Positions 22,136 through 33,488 of a stretch of DNA of 64,000 nucleotides are shown one piece after another. The stretch is taken from NCBI RefSeq assembly GCF_000004825.1, contig NW_008805070.1:1426001-1490000 (forward strand), read 5' to 3'. The notes beneath the pieces were generated by a model. The model worked only from the letters and a program-made list of their open reading frames with translations. It made no database searches and was not told the DNA's origin. This stretch comes from Heterostelium album PN500 (lineage: Eukaryota; Evosea; Eumycetozoa; Acytosteliales; Acytosteliaceae). Made by a program: the position numbers and the translations under genes. The first letter of the stretch is position 1, and the number at the start of each line of letters is the position of its first letter.

Positions 22136-23584
22136 AATCACATAATCAACCACAAGTTTATATATACACTTCTTTTTCTACAATATAAACAGACAAACAA
22201 AACAAACAAACAAACATTTTAAATAACGATAGAAATAGAGTAGCATGAAACACTGTCTAATTCCTCTTCACTATTTAACTTGATGATAACAACAACAATA
22301 ACGCATGAGTCTGAAGATGATGATAGTAACAATTATAAAAATTGAATAGATATATCTTATCAAAGTGTATTAATAAAAAAAAATGATACATTTTTGTGAT
22401 ATGATTGTGATATAAATTTTAAATAGGGCAGTGAAGTCTGTTTATTCTATTGTTACTAATGTGTGATGTTGTTAGTGCAATATGGTGATTGGTTTGCATA
22501 GTATGTTATTGTAGATGGTGATTATAGTATCAACTCCATATGGTTATAGAGATACTCCTACGAATAGTAACATCGTTACTTCTAACAATATGATTACCAT
22601 TATAACCAAAGTCACTTGATTGTGAACAAGATATATATTTAAAATATTGATTTTCGTGTTGGCATTGGTTCGATCTTTATGTTATTATTAACTTTATTTT
22701 ATTTTCAATGTATGACAATTGTCTATTCTCTTAATGAATGGTCAATGTGATAGACTGCTAGCATAGTGTGGTCGTCAGATGGTATGGATTGACAATATCT
22801 CAAATTAACAACAACAACAACAACGATATTATAATTATTATTATATCTTTTAATGGAAATAATGTAAACTATACTTCGGTCAAACAAAAAAAAAAAAAAA
22901 AAAACAATAAATAAAAATTAAAAAAATAAATAAAATTAAATGATAAATTAAATCCTACCTGATTAATTTACTGAAATAAAATTTCTTTTTTTTTTTTTAA
23001 AAAAAATAAAATAATAAGTTTATACTAATTCTATATGAATAAAGATATATACAAAAATAATATTATTTGAATTTACTTTTTTAATTTGTTAATTACAAAC
23101 TTGAAAACCAAATAATCTATTGTCTAAAAGATTGATATATTTTTTGCACTATTGTATTAAATATTGTACCTTACTTGACTTGTTATTTTGTTCAACATAC
23201 AATGTTATGCTAAAAATTAGAATAAAATAGAAAAGTAACTGTAGAATGCAGCAGGTAGTCTATCATTGGTTCAAAACCACACCAATATGTCAATATGTTG
23301 TAAGGGTGACAAAATAAAAAAAATTACCAAAAATAGTAAAAACTTGATCTTTAATTTAATTCATTTTTCAAAAAAGTCATAAAAATTAAAAAATAAAAAA
23401 ATAGATCTATCATTATTTTTTTTAAATTTGTTTCAGTATTTATTTGCAACTCTTAAAAGGAAAAAAAAGAATAAATTTAATATTTTTTTTATAGATCTAA
23501 TTTTGAAAAAATAACACACCTTTTCTTTTTTTTTTATTCTTTTTTCAATCTCTGTAGATTAATTAATTTAATAATGAATAAAAG

Positions 23585-24208
23585 ATGAACATAGATAAAA
23601 ATAGTAGTAGTGGTAGCAATAACAATAATAATAATAATAATAATGATTCAGATTTAGAAGATGAAAATGAAAGTTTGAACAACTCAAAGTTTGAAGAAGT
23701 AGAAGTAGAAGAAGATGAAAATGAAATCGATGAAGTAATGTCAGACGACTTCTTCACTGACAACGGTGAGGATGGTGAAGTAGATTTAGGTCATTATGAG
23801 TGGGATGTTACAAATAACAACGAATTCGCTAGTAGTATTGCTGATATAAATAATAACAATACTAATGATGAAGAAGATGCAAATGAAGACGATGCTATTG
23901 ATGTACATTTCCAAGAAGAAGAAGATGATGATGATGATTTTGAAGATGTAGACGATGATGATATCGATGATATGGATCAAGATGATTCGTCGGAGGAAGG
24001 TAACAATGTCTATTATTCAAACCACATAGTGAGAGAGGTCAGCAAAATCGAACTGAAAAAGGTGGCGACCAACAGAGATCAAGACTACATCGATCAGATC
24101 AACCTATTTAACAGCAGACCCGACATTATCAACAGAATTGCTGTTTCACAAAGAATCTCATCTTCAAAAGCAAACTATCTTTTAGAGCTCAGAATGCTGT
24201 CTGCTTAG
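23585..24208 (+). CDS. Unknown highly acidic 207-residue protein
   Basis: A single exon begins MNIDKNSSSGS and an Asn run, then becomes extremely acidic (for example EEEDDDDDFEDVDDDDIDDM). Only the last ~60 residues look folded: YYSNHIVREVSKIELKKVAT then QDYIDQINLFNSRPDIINRI and SSKANYLLELRMLSA. Acidic proteins of this type are often nuclear chaperone- or transcription-linked, but no domain is recognised. The downstream sequence (TAG then AT-rich DNA) gives no sign of another exon. Confidence 0.65.
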   Translation: MNIDKNSSSGSNNNNNNNNNDSDLEDENESLNNSKFEEVEVEEDENEIDEVMSDDFFTDNGEDGEVDLGHYEWDVTNNNEFASSIADINNNNTNDEEDANEDDAIDVHFQEEEDDDDDFEDVDDDDIDDMDQDDSSEEGNNVYYSNHIVREVSKIELKKVATNRDQDYIDQINLFNSRPDIINRIAVSQRISSSKANYLLELRMLSA

Positions 24209-25614
24209 CATCCAAATCCAAGTATGGTATTGCTTTTCTTTCATTATGCACTGCCTTTTTTGTGCTGAAAGAAATATGCTTCACATAATTATTAATAAAC
24301 ATTTGATCAAATGTAAGATATACAAGTTTCAATCAATAAAATCAACTCAATATTCTAACAATTATCTCCTAAACAAAAGTAACTCTAAAGGTTCAGCATA
24401 GCATGAATACGGTTAAACCAAGACGCACAAAGTTTGCTTCCTTAGTTGTTTAAATACCTCAACAATCCATTAAAATAATTAAATAAAGAGTTATTATATT
24501 AAATATTTATTTTAAATCACTCATAGTTTGTTTTCAATAATAGTTAGATATATAAGACAATGATAGATTAAGTATAGGTAGTTGTACAGTGGACGTACTC
24601 CAAGAATGGTCGACAAAGTAGAATTCAAATAATGGATTCTATCAATATCAGTAGATTATTATATGATCAACAATATGGATTCAAGTTTATCGCAGTAAGT
24701 TAACATGTTACCCCCTGTCACTTTTTTAGAGATGTGTGAATGTTGTGATACTCTCATATAAACATTGATAAAAAAAAGTAGTGAAAACAACTTCCAAAGT
24801 GGGTGAAAAGTCAGAGAAGTCCAGATAAGGGAATCAAATTGATAAACTGTAAAAAGTGTTTGAAAATGGATTAAAGAATAGTATGTAGTAGAAAGATGAA
24901 ATTAGAGATAATTACATATCAATATCAAAACTCAATGGAAAGTGTAAGGAAATTGAAAGAGGAATAATACAAAAATATAAAGAGTAGGATTGATAATTAA
25001 ATTTATTTAAAGTGTATTGAATAAAAATTAAACAAAGGAAAAATAGTACTCTTTTATTAAATTAATAATTTCATTCTTTAGAGTTTTGTTAACATGAAAT
25101 TACCTTATGGACTTTGATAATATTGAGTTTGAATATTGGAATAATAATCATATCTCATTTGATTTGTTTAAACATATTATCTTTTTTTTTATATTGATAT
25201 TCGAAATAAAACATTATTAAGATCATCGAATATTCGAAAAATCTAAATAATATCTGATTATTACTCATCTTGGATTATCCTGATATTTTTTATTTATAAA
25301 TTCAATATTCCAAGAAGCCACTATATATAACTTCAAACACACCCACTTCTGATATTCACATAATTGTGAACCTTTATGTATACACCATTATGTATTCTAC
25401 ATAATAAAGCCAAAATCAAGTGAGTTTAAATTATACAAAATAAATTCCATTCCCACTCTATAATTCCAAATCTGAAATTTAACATCAAAAAAGAAAGGTA
25501 TAAAAGTCGACTCACAAATATATAAACAATCCACTATTTGTAAATTGAAATATTAATTATATTACAAAATTCTAATTTAATATAAATATAAATTTTATAC
25601 TATTAAAAAATATA
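24209..25614. other. Intergenic region with no supported gene
   Basis: About 1.4 kb of AT-rich DNA. A 23-codon frame at 24632 (MDSINISRLLYDQQYGFKFI) ends at a donor-like GTAAGT and might be an orphan exon, but no acceptor within reach opens a frame. CCCCC near 24710 is an isolated C-run. Nothing else is seen. Confidence 0.4.
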
Positions 25615-26425
25615 ATGGATGATCTTTTTTTAAGAACTAAAACTAATTATATTTTCGAAGAGATTGCCAAAGGTGGAATCTATAATAATCTTATTTTGCA
25701 CTTTGAAAATGGTAGAATCGAACCAGTAAAAGTATATACTGATGAAAAAACTGCAATTGATAACTTTTGTAGGTTAAATTATTACTTTAAAGAATATATT
25801 GTTTAATTAATGAAATTTTTTAGATAATGATGAATTTATAGTTATAATTTTATTTTATAAAAACACTGAAGAAAGAGATAAAGAAAAGAAATGGATAAGA
25901 ATGTGTCATGAAACTGTGTTCCAAAAGACCGGCGCTACTAAGGAGTATAGATTGGATGATATTGACTCCCCATTCTCAAACCAACTATCTCTATCCTATA
26001 TTAGAATATTAAAAAGAGATTCAACTAAACCAAGAATTCTTCAAAAGGAAATTGAGTACCCCTCAATCCCCAAAGAGACAAGCAGAATGAGACAACCTTC
26101 TCAACTCAAGTTTGAAGTAAACATTGACAGAACCTCACAGATTATTCCAACACCAGATCTGGGACTGTTAAGGATAGTGATAAGAAAATACTACCAAAAT
26201 GATATTGAAAAAAGAATGAATAAGATTCCTAGAATCTTGGAATACCGTTTCAATCCCCATGAGAAACCAGAGAAAATATTGAACGGTCAACTTCAATCAA
26301 TACAATCCAATACTAAACAATTTATTAATCTTAATATTAATCACATTAATGATAAGATTTATACTCTACCATCTTTTAACCTCACTGAGTTTAATACTCA
26401 GGAACTAATCATTTCCAAATTCTAA
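25615..26425 (+). CDS. Unknown 251-residue protein, two exons
   Basis: Exon 1 (25615-25768) begins MDDLFLRTKTNYIFEEIAKG. A 55 bp intron (25769-25823, donor GTAGGT, acceptor TTTTTTAG) joins in phase 1 to exon 2 (25824-26425), producing DNFYNDEFIVIILFYKNTEE and then KKWIRMCHETVFQKTGATKE. The protein is soluble-looking with no signal peptide or low-complexity runs. Exon 2 is markedly less AT-biased than the spacer, which supports real coding. No family is recognised. Confidence 0.6.
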
Positions 26426-26662
26426 ATATTCATTTTCAACCTCAATATTTTTAAAAAACTCTCAAAATCCTAACTAATTAATAAAAATTAAATAATAATA
26501 TATAATTAAAATAATTATCTATTTTTTTTTTTTGTTTTTTTATTGATTTTGATCAAAAACTAAAGATTTTTTTTCTTTGATTTTTTGATTTTAGGTCCCT
26601 TGTGAAAATCTACCTGCTCTGTAACAGATTTTATTAATTGATTGAAATAATTCAATTTTCTA

Positions 26663-26999
26663 TTAATAACGATCAATATAAGGTCTTTCTCTTGGAAGTC
26701 CTCCTTCTATAAACTGATCTATGTTTGGGTAGTCAACCACGTTCCAAATACTTGTTTATTATCTTGTTCCCAACCATTTTTATTTGCTCCACTTGTATCC
26801 CATGGTTATTGGTATTGTTGTCATTGGAAGACTTATTCATGTATTGATTGTAATATCCTTTGTGATTCTAATTTGTTTCCTTTATCGTCCACCAACTGAA
26901 CAGAATACTTGAGATTCTTGTTTGTTATATTTTTACATACCATTTTCAAATAGGACCATAACTGAATTTATCTTTTGTTACATTACAGTGAAAAGACAT
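26663..26999 (-). pseudogene. Decayed remnant of an unknown host gene
   Basis: Reading the reverse strand from an ATG at 26999 gives MSFHCNVTKDKFSYGPI and a stop. Protein-like pieces then follow in shifting frames: NLKYSVQLVDDKGNKLESQR, PWDTSGANKNGWEQDNKQVF and IDQFIEGGLPRERPYIDRY, the last ending in TAA. G+C is higher than the flanks. At least three frame changes are needed and no splice sites explain them, so this looks like a short gene that has decayed. The parent family is not recognised. Confidence 0.5.
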
Positions 27000-27002
27000 T
27001 TT

Positions 27003-27509
27003 AAAAAGCTATGTGATGAGGAACTTGAATGAATGTAGATAAATGATGTGGAACTTTATGATTTTTTTTGAGAAATTTATAAATAAAAATAAAAAAATAT
27101 AATTAATTGAACAAAATCTAGTAAATTGTTTGGAATGGATCTAAAGAAACTTGTTATTTTATTATAGGTGTTATATAATTATCAATTTTCTTTTTAGATT
27201 AGTCTATTACAAATTTTTAAAATGAAAAAGATTATCTGTTATTTTTATCTTTTATCATGGTACTTTAAATTTGCGATTAAAAATAAAAAAAAACCTAAAA
27301 ACATCATAAATTGATCGATCGATCGAAAAAAAAACAATTTTAATTAAAAAATCAAAAAAGACTTGGTGTGTGGGTTATTATAATTGCCTACCACCTTACA
27401 AGTTAAACTTTTTTTTATTTTTATTTATATTTATTTATTCCAATATTGATATTCTTTTATTACAAAAATTTATAGATAATAAGATAGGTCATATATAGAT
27501 AAATAAGAA
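27003..27509. other. Upstream region of the membrane-protein gene at 27510
   Basis: AT-rich spacer with a small palindromic run of GATC units (near 27311-27326) and a G-rich patch GGTGTGTGGGTT (about 27364) that resembles dictyostelid G-box promoter elements. An imperfect 5 bp closing stem (ACTTG...CAAGT, 27360-27403) surrounds it. Confidence 0.35.
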
Positions 27510-28303
27510 ATGAATTATAAATCATTGCTATCAATTGTATTATTGATTGGTTGCTTTCTAATAGATAACAGTTATTCACAATATACAAACGGTAGGTTAA
27601 TTCGTTCGTTACTTTTAAATAAAAGAAAAGATAGATAAGATAGATAAGATAGACAGATACATAGGATATTGAGAAAAAGAAACTAAAAAAAGAAAAAGAA
27701 AAAGAAAAAAAAAACTGACACTCATCTCATGACACTCATTGCTTATTTAATATATTAAATTTAGATACATGCACTAGATATACTTCGAGTTCCGGTGTAG
27801 TCACAGTCAATGCAGACTCTACACAGTATTGTTGGAAGATCATGCCGGATATCGGTGTTGGCTACTATCCAACTGAGATCTACGTGACTTTCCAACAGGT
27901 GTCGGGTTTGATTGCCGAGAATAATACGATGTTTGTTATAGCAGGTGAGTTGATGACCGACGAGGAATTGGCTCACTACATCACCGATTCTAGCACTCCA
28001 CAGCCAATGTTGACAAGCAAAGCAGGTCAAGTTCTTATCTATGTGGAATACGAGGCACCCGTTAACTTCACATTCGAATATAGCATCAGCAGCGAAAAGA
28101 GTTTGAAAGCATCGATTCTCATGTTGGTCAGTGTTGTATTTGCTTTTGCAATTCCGACCTTCTTTGTATCATGTATCACCTGTTGTACAGGTAAAAAAGA
28201 TAAAAAGAAACTAAAGAGCAGACAAACATGTACATTCTGGTTCAGCGCAATCCTAGGTTTAGTAATTTTAGCTATTGTATTATCACGTAAAGTCATTCAT
28301 TAA
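27510..28303 (+). CDS. Type I membrane protein, unknown family, two exons
   Basis: A short first exon (27510-27591) encodes a signal peptide (MNYKSLLSIVLLIGCFLIDN, then SYSQYTN). A 173 bp intron with an AAGATAGAT/AAAAAG-rich interior (GTAGGT...ATTTAG) joins in phase 1 to exon 2 (27765-28303), total 206 residues. The lumenal part has Cys residues (DTCTRY, QYCWKIMP). It is followed by a membrane span (SILMLVSVVFAFAIPTFFVS), a CITCC cysteine cluster next to a lysine-rich turn (GKKDKKKLKS), and a second hydrophobic span (FWFSAILGLVILAIVLS) near the C-terminus. The Cys cluster could be palmitoylated. Function is unknown. Confidence 0.7.
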
Positions 28304-28884
28304 ATTAAATTAAATAATTAAAAACAAAAATAATAATAACAACAACACATACATATCATTATACACTTTTGTTATATAATTATAACAATTCTAATGTTTT
28401 TTTTAATAAAACAAATAATAAACAAATAAATCAAATAAATGTATATAGATTTACAAGTAAATGTTATGTTTAATATTGAGGCATAGATTATTTAAAATAA
28501 TCTATGTTTTAAAAAAATGTTTATTAAATATTATAATTCTTTAATTAGAAAGGGATTATAATTGTGATATTGTTTTGTTGATTTTATATCTTTCTATAAA
28601 CTATATTATAGATAGATTTTGAATGATTTGATTTAAAAATGTGATATTGTTTGTTGTTTATATTGTTGTTTTGTACATATTAGTTATTTTATATGTTTGT
28701 TGTTGTTGTTGTTGATGTTTTTATTTGTGTTAATTGATTGTTTTGTTTGTTGATGATGAAGATGATTGTTTTTGAAACTATTATATACACGGTTATAAAC
28801 TCTTTTCTTTTTTTTTTTTTGTTGTTGTTTTTTTTATAAAAAGATATAAATTACTATTATTATTATTAATACTCTATAGATTAT
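28304..28884. other. Convergent 3' spacer
   Basis: About 580 bp between two genes that converge. It contains the perfect hairpin at 28482-28506 and T/G-rich DNA with (GTT)n near 28700. No gene is seen. Confidence 0.5.
28482..28506. terminator. Perfect 11 bp-stem hairpin between convergent genes
   Basis: CATAGATTATT and AATAATCTATG are exact reverse complements separated by three bases. The hairpin lies 180 bp beyond one stop codon and 380 bp from the other. It could mark 3'-end formation, but this is inferred from position only. Confidence 0.3.
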
Positions 28885-29421
28885 TTAAGACAAGATAACC
28901 TTTTGTTTCTTTCTGTTCTCATCATCGATGGATTGAGAATAGTTGAAAGCGTAGAAACCCATGAGACCAACGGTGATAGCTTGTGCCCAGATTCTACCTT
29001 TGAGGAGTTTACCGGTGGTAGCGGAACTTCCACCTCTGACGTGATTCCAGACACCGGCAGACAACATGATTACGGTTGCACAGGCACCACCGACCAAGAG
29101 GTAGTCACGCTTGGCACCATCGACCAACGATTTGGGTGGTGGTGGAATTACAAACTTCTTTTGCATCTTTGCGAGCATGGTAAGATCTTCATCTGATCCA
29201 GCGACAGTATTTGGACTATTTGATTGATGATGATTCGACATTTTATTATTATTATTTAAAGTATTTATATCAGTAGTGATACTATTGTTATTATTGTTGT
29301 TGTTTATTTGTTGTTGAAGTTGATTCTTTTTGGAATTAGACTCTGCAGACATTCTCTTAAATAGTTTTGCTTCGTTTACTGTTGTTGTTGTTTTTTTTTT
29401 TGAAAAAAAAATTTTAGCCAA
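28885..29421 (-). CDS. HIG1-domain mitochondrial inner-membrane protein
   Basis: A single exon of 178 residues. The N-terminal 90 residues are Lys/Asn/Gln-rich low complexity. The C-terminus has two membrane segments (RDYLLVGGACATVIMLSAGV; AQAITVGLMGFYAF) joined by a loop ending GKLLKGRIWAQA. This corresponds to the R-(I/V)-x-AQ-x-x-T-V signature of HIG1/Rcf1 proteins, which sit in the mitochondrial inner membrane and support cytochrome c oxidase and respiratory supercomplexes. The start is uncertain: MAKIFFSKKK is the longest reading, but MSAESNSKKN or MSNHHQSNS are alternatives. Confidence 0.75.
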   Translation of the reverse strand: MAKIFFSKKKTTTTVNEAKLFKRMSAESNSKKNQLQQQINNNNNNNSITTDINTLNNNNKMSNHHQSNSPNTVAGSDEDLTMLAKMQKKFVIPPPPKSLVDGAKRDYLLVGGACATVIMLSAGVWNHVRGGSSATTGKLLKGRIWAQAITVGLMGFYAFNYSQSIDDENRKKQKVILS

Positions 29422-30185
29422 ATTGTTGATTTAATCTTATTTTGGTATGAATTGTTGTTTTTGAGTGAAAATATGTGACGTTTATTTTTAGTGGTTAAAC
29501 ATTTTTTTTTAATTTTCATTTATTTTTTGTTTTTTGTTTAATTTCTTTTTTTTTTTGCAAAAATCCTGATCATTTTTGTGGGTTGTGGGGTTAGAGTTGT
29601 AATTTTTTTTTTAGCAAATTTTTCTGTTTTTTCAAACAAAGATACCAAGTAAACTGTTTAAGGTTCTACAGAAATGTTGACCACAAACAACACAACTAAT
29701 GATTTGTCATTCATACGAATTTTTCTATTTTAACGATTTTTTGGTATAATTTTGTTTCATCAATCTCTTATAAACGTCCATTCATGTCTTACCATCTGCT
29801 CTAAAAACAGATCAATCAAGATTGTGGTTGGTTGGCTCAATTACGTGTACTTCCACAAAACAAATCAACTAAACAAGTCTAATAAACAAGTATTTTTTAT
29901 TTTAAGAAATAACTTGTTTTTTTTTTTTTTTTTAAAATCAAAGAGATTAATTGATTTGAAATTGTAATAAAAGATATGTAGTACTATAGTTTGTTAAAAG
30001 GTTAAAGGAAACCTATTTTTTCTAAATAAATTCAACTCAACAAGGTTTTTTCTCTAAAATAAGAATTAAAATAGAAAAAAAAATATGTTATTATATTTTA
30101 GAAAAACAAAATAAAATGAGAATAATGCTTAATATATTTTATTATTTTCTTTCACAATCTACTGTAATCAAATCTTTAGCTAAAA
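29422..30185. other. Divergent promoter region
   Basis: About 760 bp between genes transcribed away from each other. It is rich in T/A runs and has a G-rich block GTGGGTTGTGGGGTTAGAG (near 29578) upstream of the HIG1 gene, which resembles the G/T-rich boxes used by dictyostelid developmental promoters. No coding signal is seen. Confidence 0.4.
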
Positions 30186-32495
30186 ATGGATAGAAACAGT
30201 GATAGAGATAGAATATTTAAATCAGTATTTGCAAACAAACTTTTATTAAACAATATTTATAACCAAGTTCATTTTATATATGTTAAAAAAAAGGTTCGAA
30301 CGATACCATGGAATGAAGTTTTACATTCACCGATGACTCTAATGTCATATGGGTACCTTAGAGAGTTGAAGCATCTGTTAGATTCTACTGAGATGTTTTG
30401 TAGTTTCGCAACGGTTGATCGCTTTTTTAGGTATGCGGTCGGCCATCTACCAATCATTCAGTATCTCCACTCGAAATACATTGATCAAGAATGGTCGAAT
30501 CACTTGATTGGATTGGCAGTGTTGTCCGATAGTTTCGAAGTGGTGAAGTTCTTGGCTGAGAACAGGTCTTCTAACAACTATGTGGAGGCTCTCAAGTATG
30601 CTTGTAGCGCTGGTAGATTGGATATCGTCGAGTATCTCTATCCAATGATCACTGAGATTCCGTCAAGCTCTGTAAAAGACGAGATTGGCCAATGTGCCGC
30701 CAAATGTGAGCACTCATCCAAAGCTTTAGATATAGTCAAATTTCTACACAAACACGAATATATCAATAGCATCGCAAAGCTAGTAGAGTCTTTCAGTTTG
30801 AAAAAGAACTTTGAAGTTGCCAACTACTTTTATTCCGTAGAACGAGTCATTCTGAGTTTAACTGTCACACCAACAACAATAGATATGTTTGCAAAGCACG
30901 GAGAGTTTGAACTACTAAAGAAACTACGTTACAGCGGTTTAGATAATTCGGTAGACTATGCAGCTAGTGGTGGTCATTTGGAAATCGTAAAGTATTTGAC
31001 AGAAAACAAGAGAGGTGGATGCACAAAACCCATGGATTTAGCTGCGCAAAGAGGACATCTCCATGTCGTTAGATATTTACACGAGCATCGAAGTGAAGGA
31101 TGTACAACTTTGGCGATGGACGATGCGGCTAAAGGAAATCATTGGGAGGTGGTGCAGTTCTTGCATGAGAATCGCACTGAAGGGTGTAGTGTTGGAGCAA
31201 TTAGGAAATCTGCAAAATATGGTCATTTCAGTATGGTGAAGTGGTTGAGTGAGAATCGCAGTGAAGGATTTACAGGAAAAGCAATCAATCAAGCTGCATT
31301 GAATGGTCATTTTGAAATTGCTGTTTATCTATACGATCTTCACCCTGAGAAGAGTTGGAATGCGGTGTCAGCATTGATTTCAGCAGCCAAAGGAGGACAC
31401 ATTGAAATAGTTCGGTACTTCTTTTCTAAAGCCACAAATTTCAATCAATCCATTAAGCAAGTCCTCACGTTCAATAATCAAGAGATCAATCAACTTCTAT
31501 TCAGAGAACATTCTGATATCCAATTTACCTTTACACGTGGCCAAATCGAAAATTTTATTCAACTTGGCAATTTGGATGCAATCAAAATAATTCATGAGAG
31601 ACTGCCACAGGCATTCAATGGACATTCGATTATTCTGGCGATAGAATATAAACATCTCGACATTCTTCAATTTCTCTATGAAAACTGTAGATACATTGAA
31701 TATTATCAATCAACTTTAACGAAAGCAATCATGACAAACAAAATCGACATTGTCAGATATGTTTTGTCAATGGAGATCGATGTTATTCAAAACATTACAA
31801 ATGCACACAGTATCAAAGAACTTCATGAAGTTATAGCTGCACGACTTAAGTATTCGCAATCACATGTCGGTATTTTCCAATTGTTGGTCGACAAATACCC
31901 TCAGCAATTGAACACTTATAAATTCGTTGGATTTTGCGAAATGGAATTGGTAATACCAATACACCGAATGGGATTAAAGGTACTAAATAAGAATACTATG
32001 TATAGAGCAATTGGATCAGGTCGTCTCGATTTAGTTAAATATATCTATGACAACCGTTCGGAATACACAAACGTTAATTACATCGATGTTTCAGGAGCGT
32101 TGGAGCAAGCCATATTCCACTTTCCAATATTTCTATATCTTTATCCAAAGTGTCCATCTTCCTACAATTTCCAAAGTGCTTTGATACGTGCCGCCGAGAA
32201 GGGATCATTACAGGTTGTAAAATATTTCCATGAGAATCATCCGGATGATATTTTTTCGACAAAGATCATGGATGTGTGTGCTGGTTCAGGTTCTTTTGAA
32301 GTTTTAAAATTCCTCCATTTTAATAGAACCGAAGGTTGTTCTTCTGCTGCGATTGATAACGCTGCTGTACATGGCAAGCTGGAAATTCTACAGTTTCTTC
32401 ATGCCAACAGAACAGAGGGATATACGATGAAAGCCATCAAATGTCACTCTAGTTTATGTAGAGATTGGATTCAAAAAAATCTTAAACTAATATAA
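30186..32495 (+). CDS. Dictyostelid ankyrin-repeat protein, 769 residues
   Basis: This is a single long exon. The protein is built of ankyrin-like repeats of about 30-35 residues with the signature GHLEIVKYLTENKRGGCTKP, VVQFLHENRTEGCSVGAI and LEILQFLHANRTEGYT. About 14-16 units can be traced, densest around residues 255-400 and 640-750, with more degenerate units between. The N-terminal 80 residues (LLNNIYNQVHFIYVKKKVRT, VLHSPMTLMSYGYLRELKHL) match the usual leader of this amplified dictyostelid family. It has no F-box, signal peptide or membrane segment. Ankyrin solenoids bind proteins; the partner is unknown. Confidence 0.85.
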   Translation: MDRNSDRDRIFKSVFANKLLLNNIYNQVHFIYVKKKVRTIPWNEVLHSPMTLMSYGYLRELKHLLDSTEMFCSFATVDRFFRYAVGHLPIIQYLHSKYIDQEWSNHLIGLAVLSDSFEVVKFLAENRSSNNYVEALKYACSAGRLDIVEYLYPMITEIPSSSVKDEIGQCAAKCEHSSKALDIVKFLHKHEYINSIAKLVESFSLKKNFEVANYFYSVERVILSLTVTPTTIDMFAKHGEFELLKKLRYSGLDNSVDYAASGGHLEIVKYLTENKRGGCTKPMDLAAQRGHLHVVRYLHEHRSEGCTTLAMDDAAKGNHWEVVQFLHENRTEGCSVGAIRKSAKYGHFSMVKWLSENRSEGFTGKAINQAALNGHFEIAVYLYDLHPEKSWNAVSALISAAKGGHIEIVRYFFSKATNFNQSIKQVLTFNNQEINQLLFREHSDIQFTFTRGQIENFIQLGNLDAIKIIHERLPQAFNGHSIILAIEYKHLDILQFLYENCRYIEYYQSTLTKAIMTNKIDIVRYVLSMEIDVIQNITNAHSIKELHEVIAARLKYSQSHVGIFQLLVDKYPQQLNTYKFVGFCEMELVIPIHRMGLKVLNKNTMYRAIGSGRLDLVKYIYDNRSEYTNVNYIDVSGALEQAIFHFPIFLYLYPKCPSSYNFQSALIRAAEKGSLQVVKYFHENHPDDIFSTKIMDVCAGSGSFEVLKFLHFNRTEGCSSAAIDNAAVHGKLEILQFLHANRTEGYTMKAIKCHSSLCRDWIQKNLKLI

Positions 32496-32663
32496 TATAC
32501 AATTACTCACTTTTATAAAACTAAAAATCCGTTTTTTTAAATTTCTTTTTAGGAACCAACTTCTTTTTATTTATATGATTCTCCAAATAATCATTTGAAA
32601 ATTAGGATAAAATATATTTTTCTTTGTTTTTATTGTTTTTTTATTTTGTATGTAAACTTGTTT

Positions 32664-33044
32664 TTACATGGATAGGTTAACACAGGTATATGACACGGTT
32701 ACGTTGCATCCTGCTTCAATGGCGGTGATCTCTGGTTGTCCTGATGAACAATCTGTATCTTGGAGTGGGAAGGTGTACAGTTGAATTGTATCGGATCCTG
32801 GAGAACACTTGTAAAATTGTCCATTGGTACATAGGCTATTCAAGTAATAGATACCAACAATCGAGTTGTCATCTGAGCATTGTTCACCATAGTAGTATCT
32901 CATTAAAGTGTAGATTCCATTTACTGAATTCTTTGGTTTTCCAATGATAAGTTCGCCAATTCTAGGTAAGTTCATTGCAAAGGCATTTTCGAGTACGAAT
33001 AGAGATATAATGATATATATACAAATAGCAATATTAAATTTCAT
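32664..33044 (-). CDS. Small cysteine-rich secreted protein, member of a divergent pair
   Basis: It encodes 126 residues with a clear signal peptide (MKFNIAICIYIIISLFVLEN, cleaved near AFA). The mature part has six cysteines spaced like those of the neighbour at 33489-33866: GEQC, NSLC, FYKC, DTDC, EAGC and YTC. Order, spacing and a shared P-E/T-I-T motif show the two are paralogues that diverged after an inverted duplication. It is likely secreted and disulfide-bonded. A near-perfect family match is not recalled. Confidence 0.75.
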   Translation of the reverse strand: MKFNIAICIYIIISLFVLENAFAMNLPRIGELIIGKPKNSVNGIYTLMRYYYGEQCSDDNSIVGIYYLNSLCTNGQFYKCSPGSDTIQLYTFPLQDTDCSSGQPEITAIEAGCNVTVSYTCVNLSM

Positions 33045-33488
33045 TTTTTACTCTTTTTAATTTACCGATTACTAATTAGTAGTTAATCTAGTGTTTATAT
33101 ATATAAATTTTTGTAAAAAAAATCTTTAGAAATAAGGAATGACTAAAGATGATATTAGAAAATCTTTAAAAAAAAGATAGAAATATTTTAAATTTAATTT
33201 TAGGTTGGTGATCAAGATTCAAATTGAACCTTTTATTATAAAACTTATTTAGAAATCAATATAAATATTTGCAAAGACGGATTTTTTTTCATGGTTTTCT
33301 TTGTTTCCTTTCTTAAAAAAAAGAGATGCCAGGCTTGACAAAAAAAAATCTCTGACTATGATCAAAAAATTAATATTATTTTAAAAAATAATATCAGAAA
33401 TAAAATTTATATAATATATTAATCAACATCTATTTAAATAGAAAATCTTATACTTGAATTTTATATTATTTTTCACTTAAAAACAAAA
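33045..33488. other. Shared divergent promoter of the secreted-protein pair
   Basis: About 440 bp between the two start codons. It is AT-rich with A-runs and a TTTAGGTTGGTGATCAAGAT patch (about 33201). The two genes may be co-regulated from here. Confidence 0.4.

Larger units (their letters stand above)
19497..23584. other. 4.1 kb region without a convincing long gene
   Basis: This spacer separates the divergent genes starting at 19496 and 23585, and is the largest gene-free stretch in the first 60 kb. It is AT-rich with long T-runs (22020-22060), GT-rich patches (20330-20520, 21560-21640) and A-runs near 22890. All long frames are AT-biased and lack start context or family similarity. Items worth noting are a 42-codon frame at 20005-20133 and a structured stem-loop at 22064-22135, listed separately. 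A non-coding RNA locus or long regulatory region is possible. Confidence 0.5.

Noticed and set aside
27360-27405. ACTTG...CCACCTTACAAGT looks like a dictyostelid class I RNA (closing stem plus CCTTACA)
   Set aside because: Only part of the recalled 11-base class I motif is present and no upstream DUSE-like element is seen; it fits a promoter G-box equally well.
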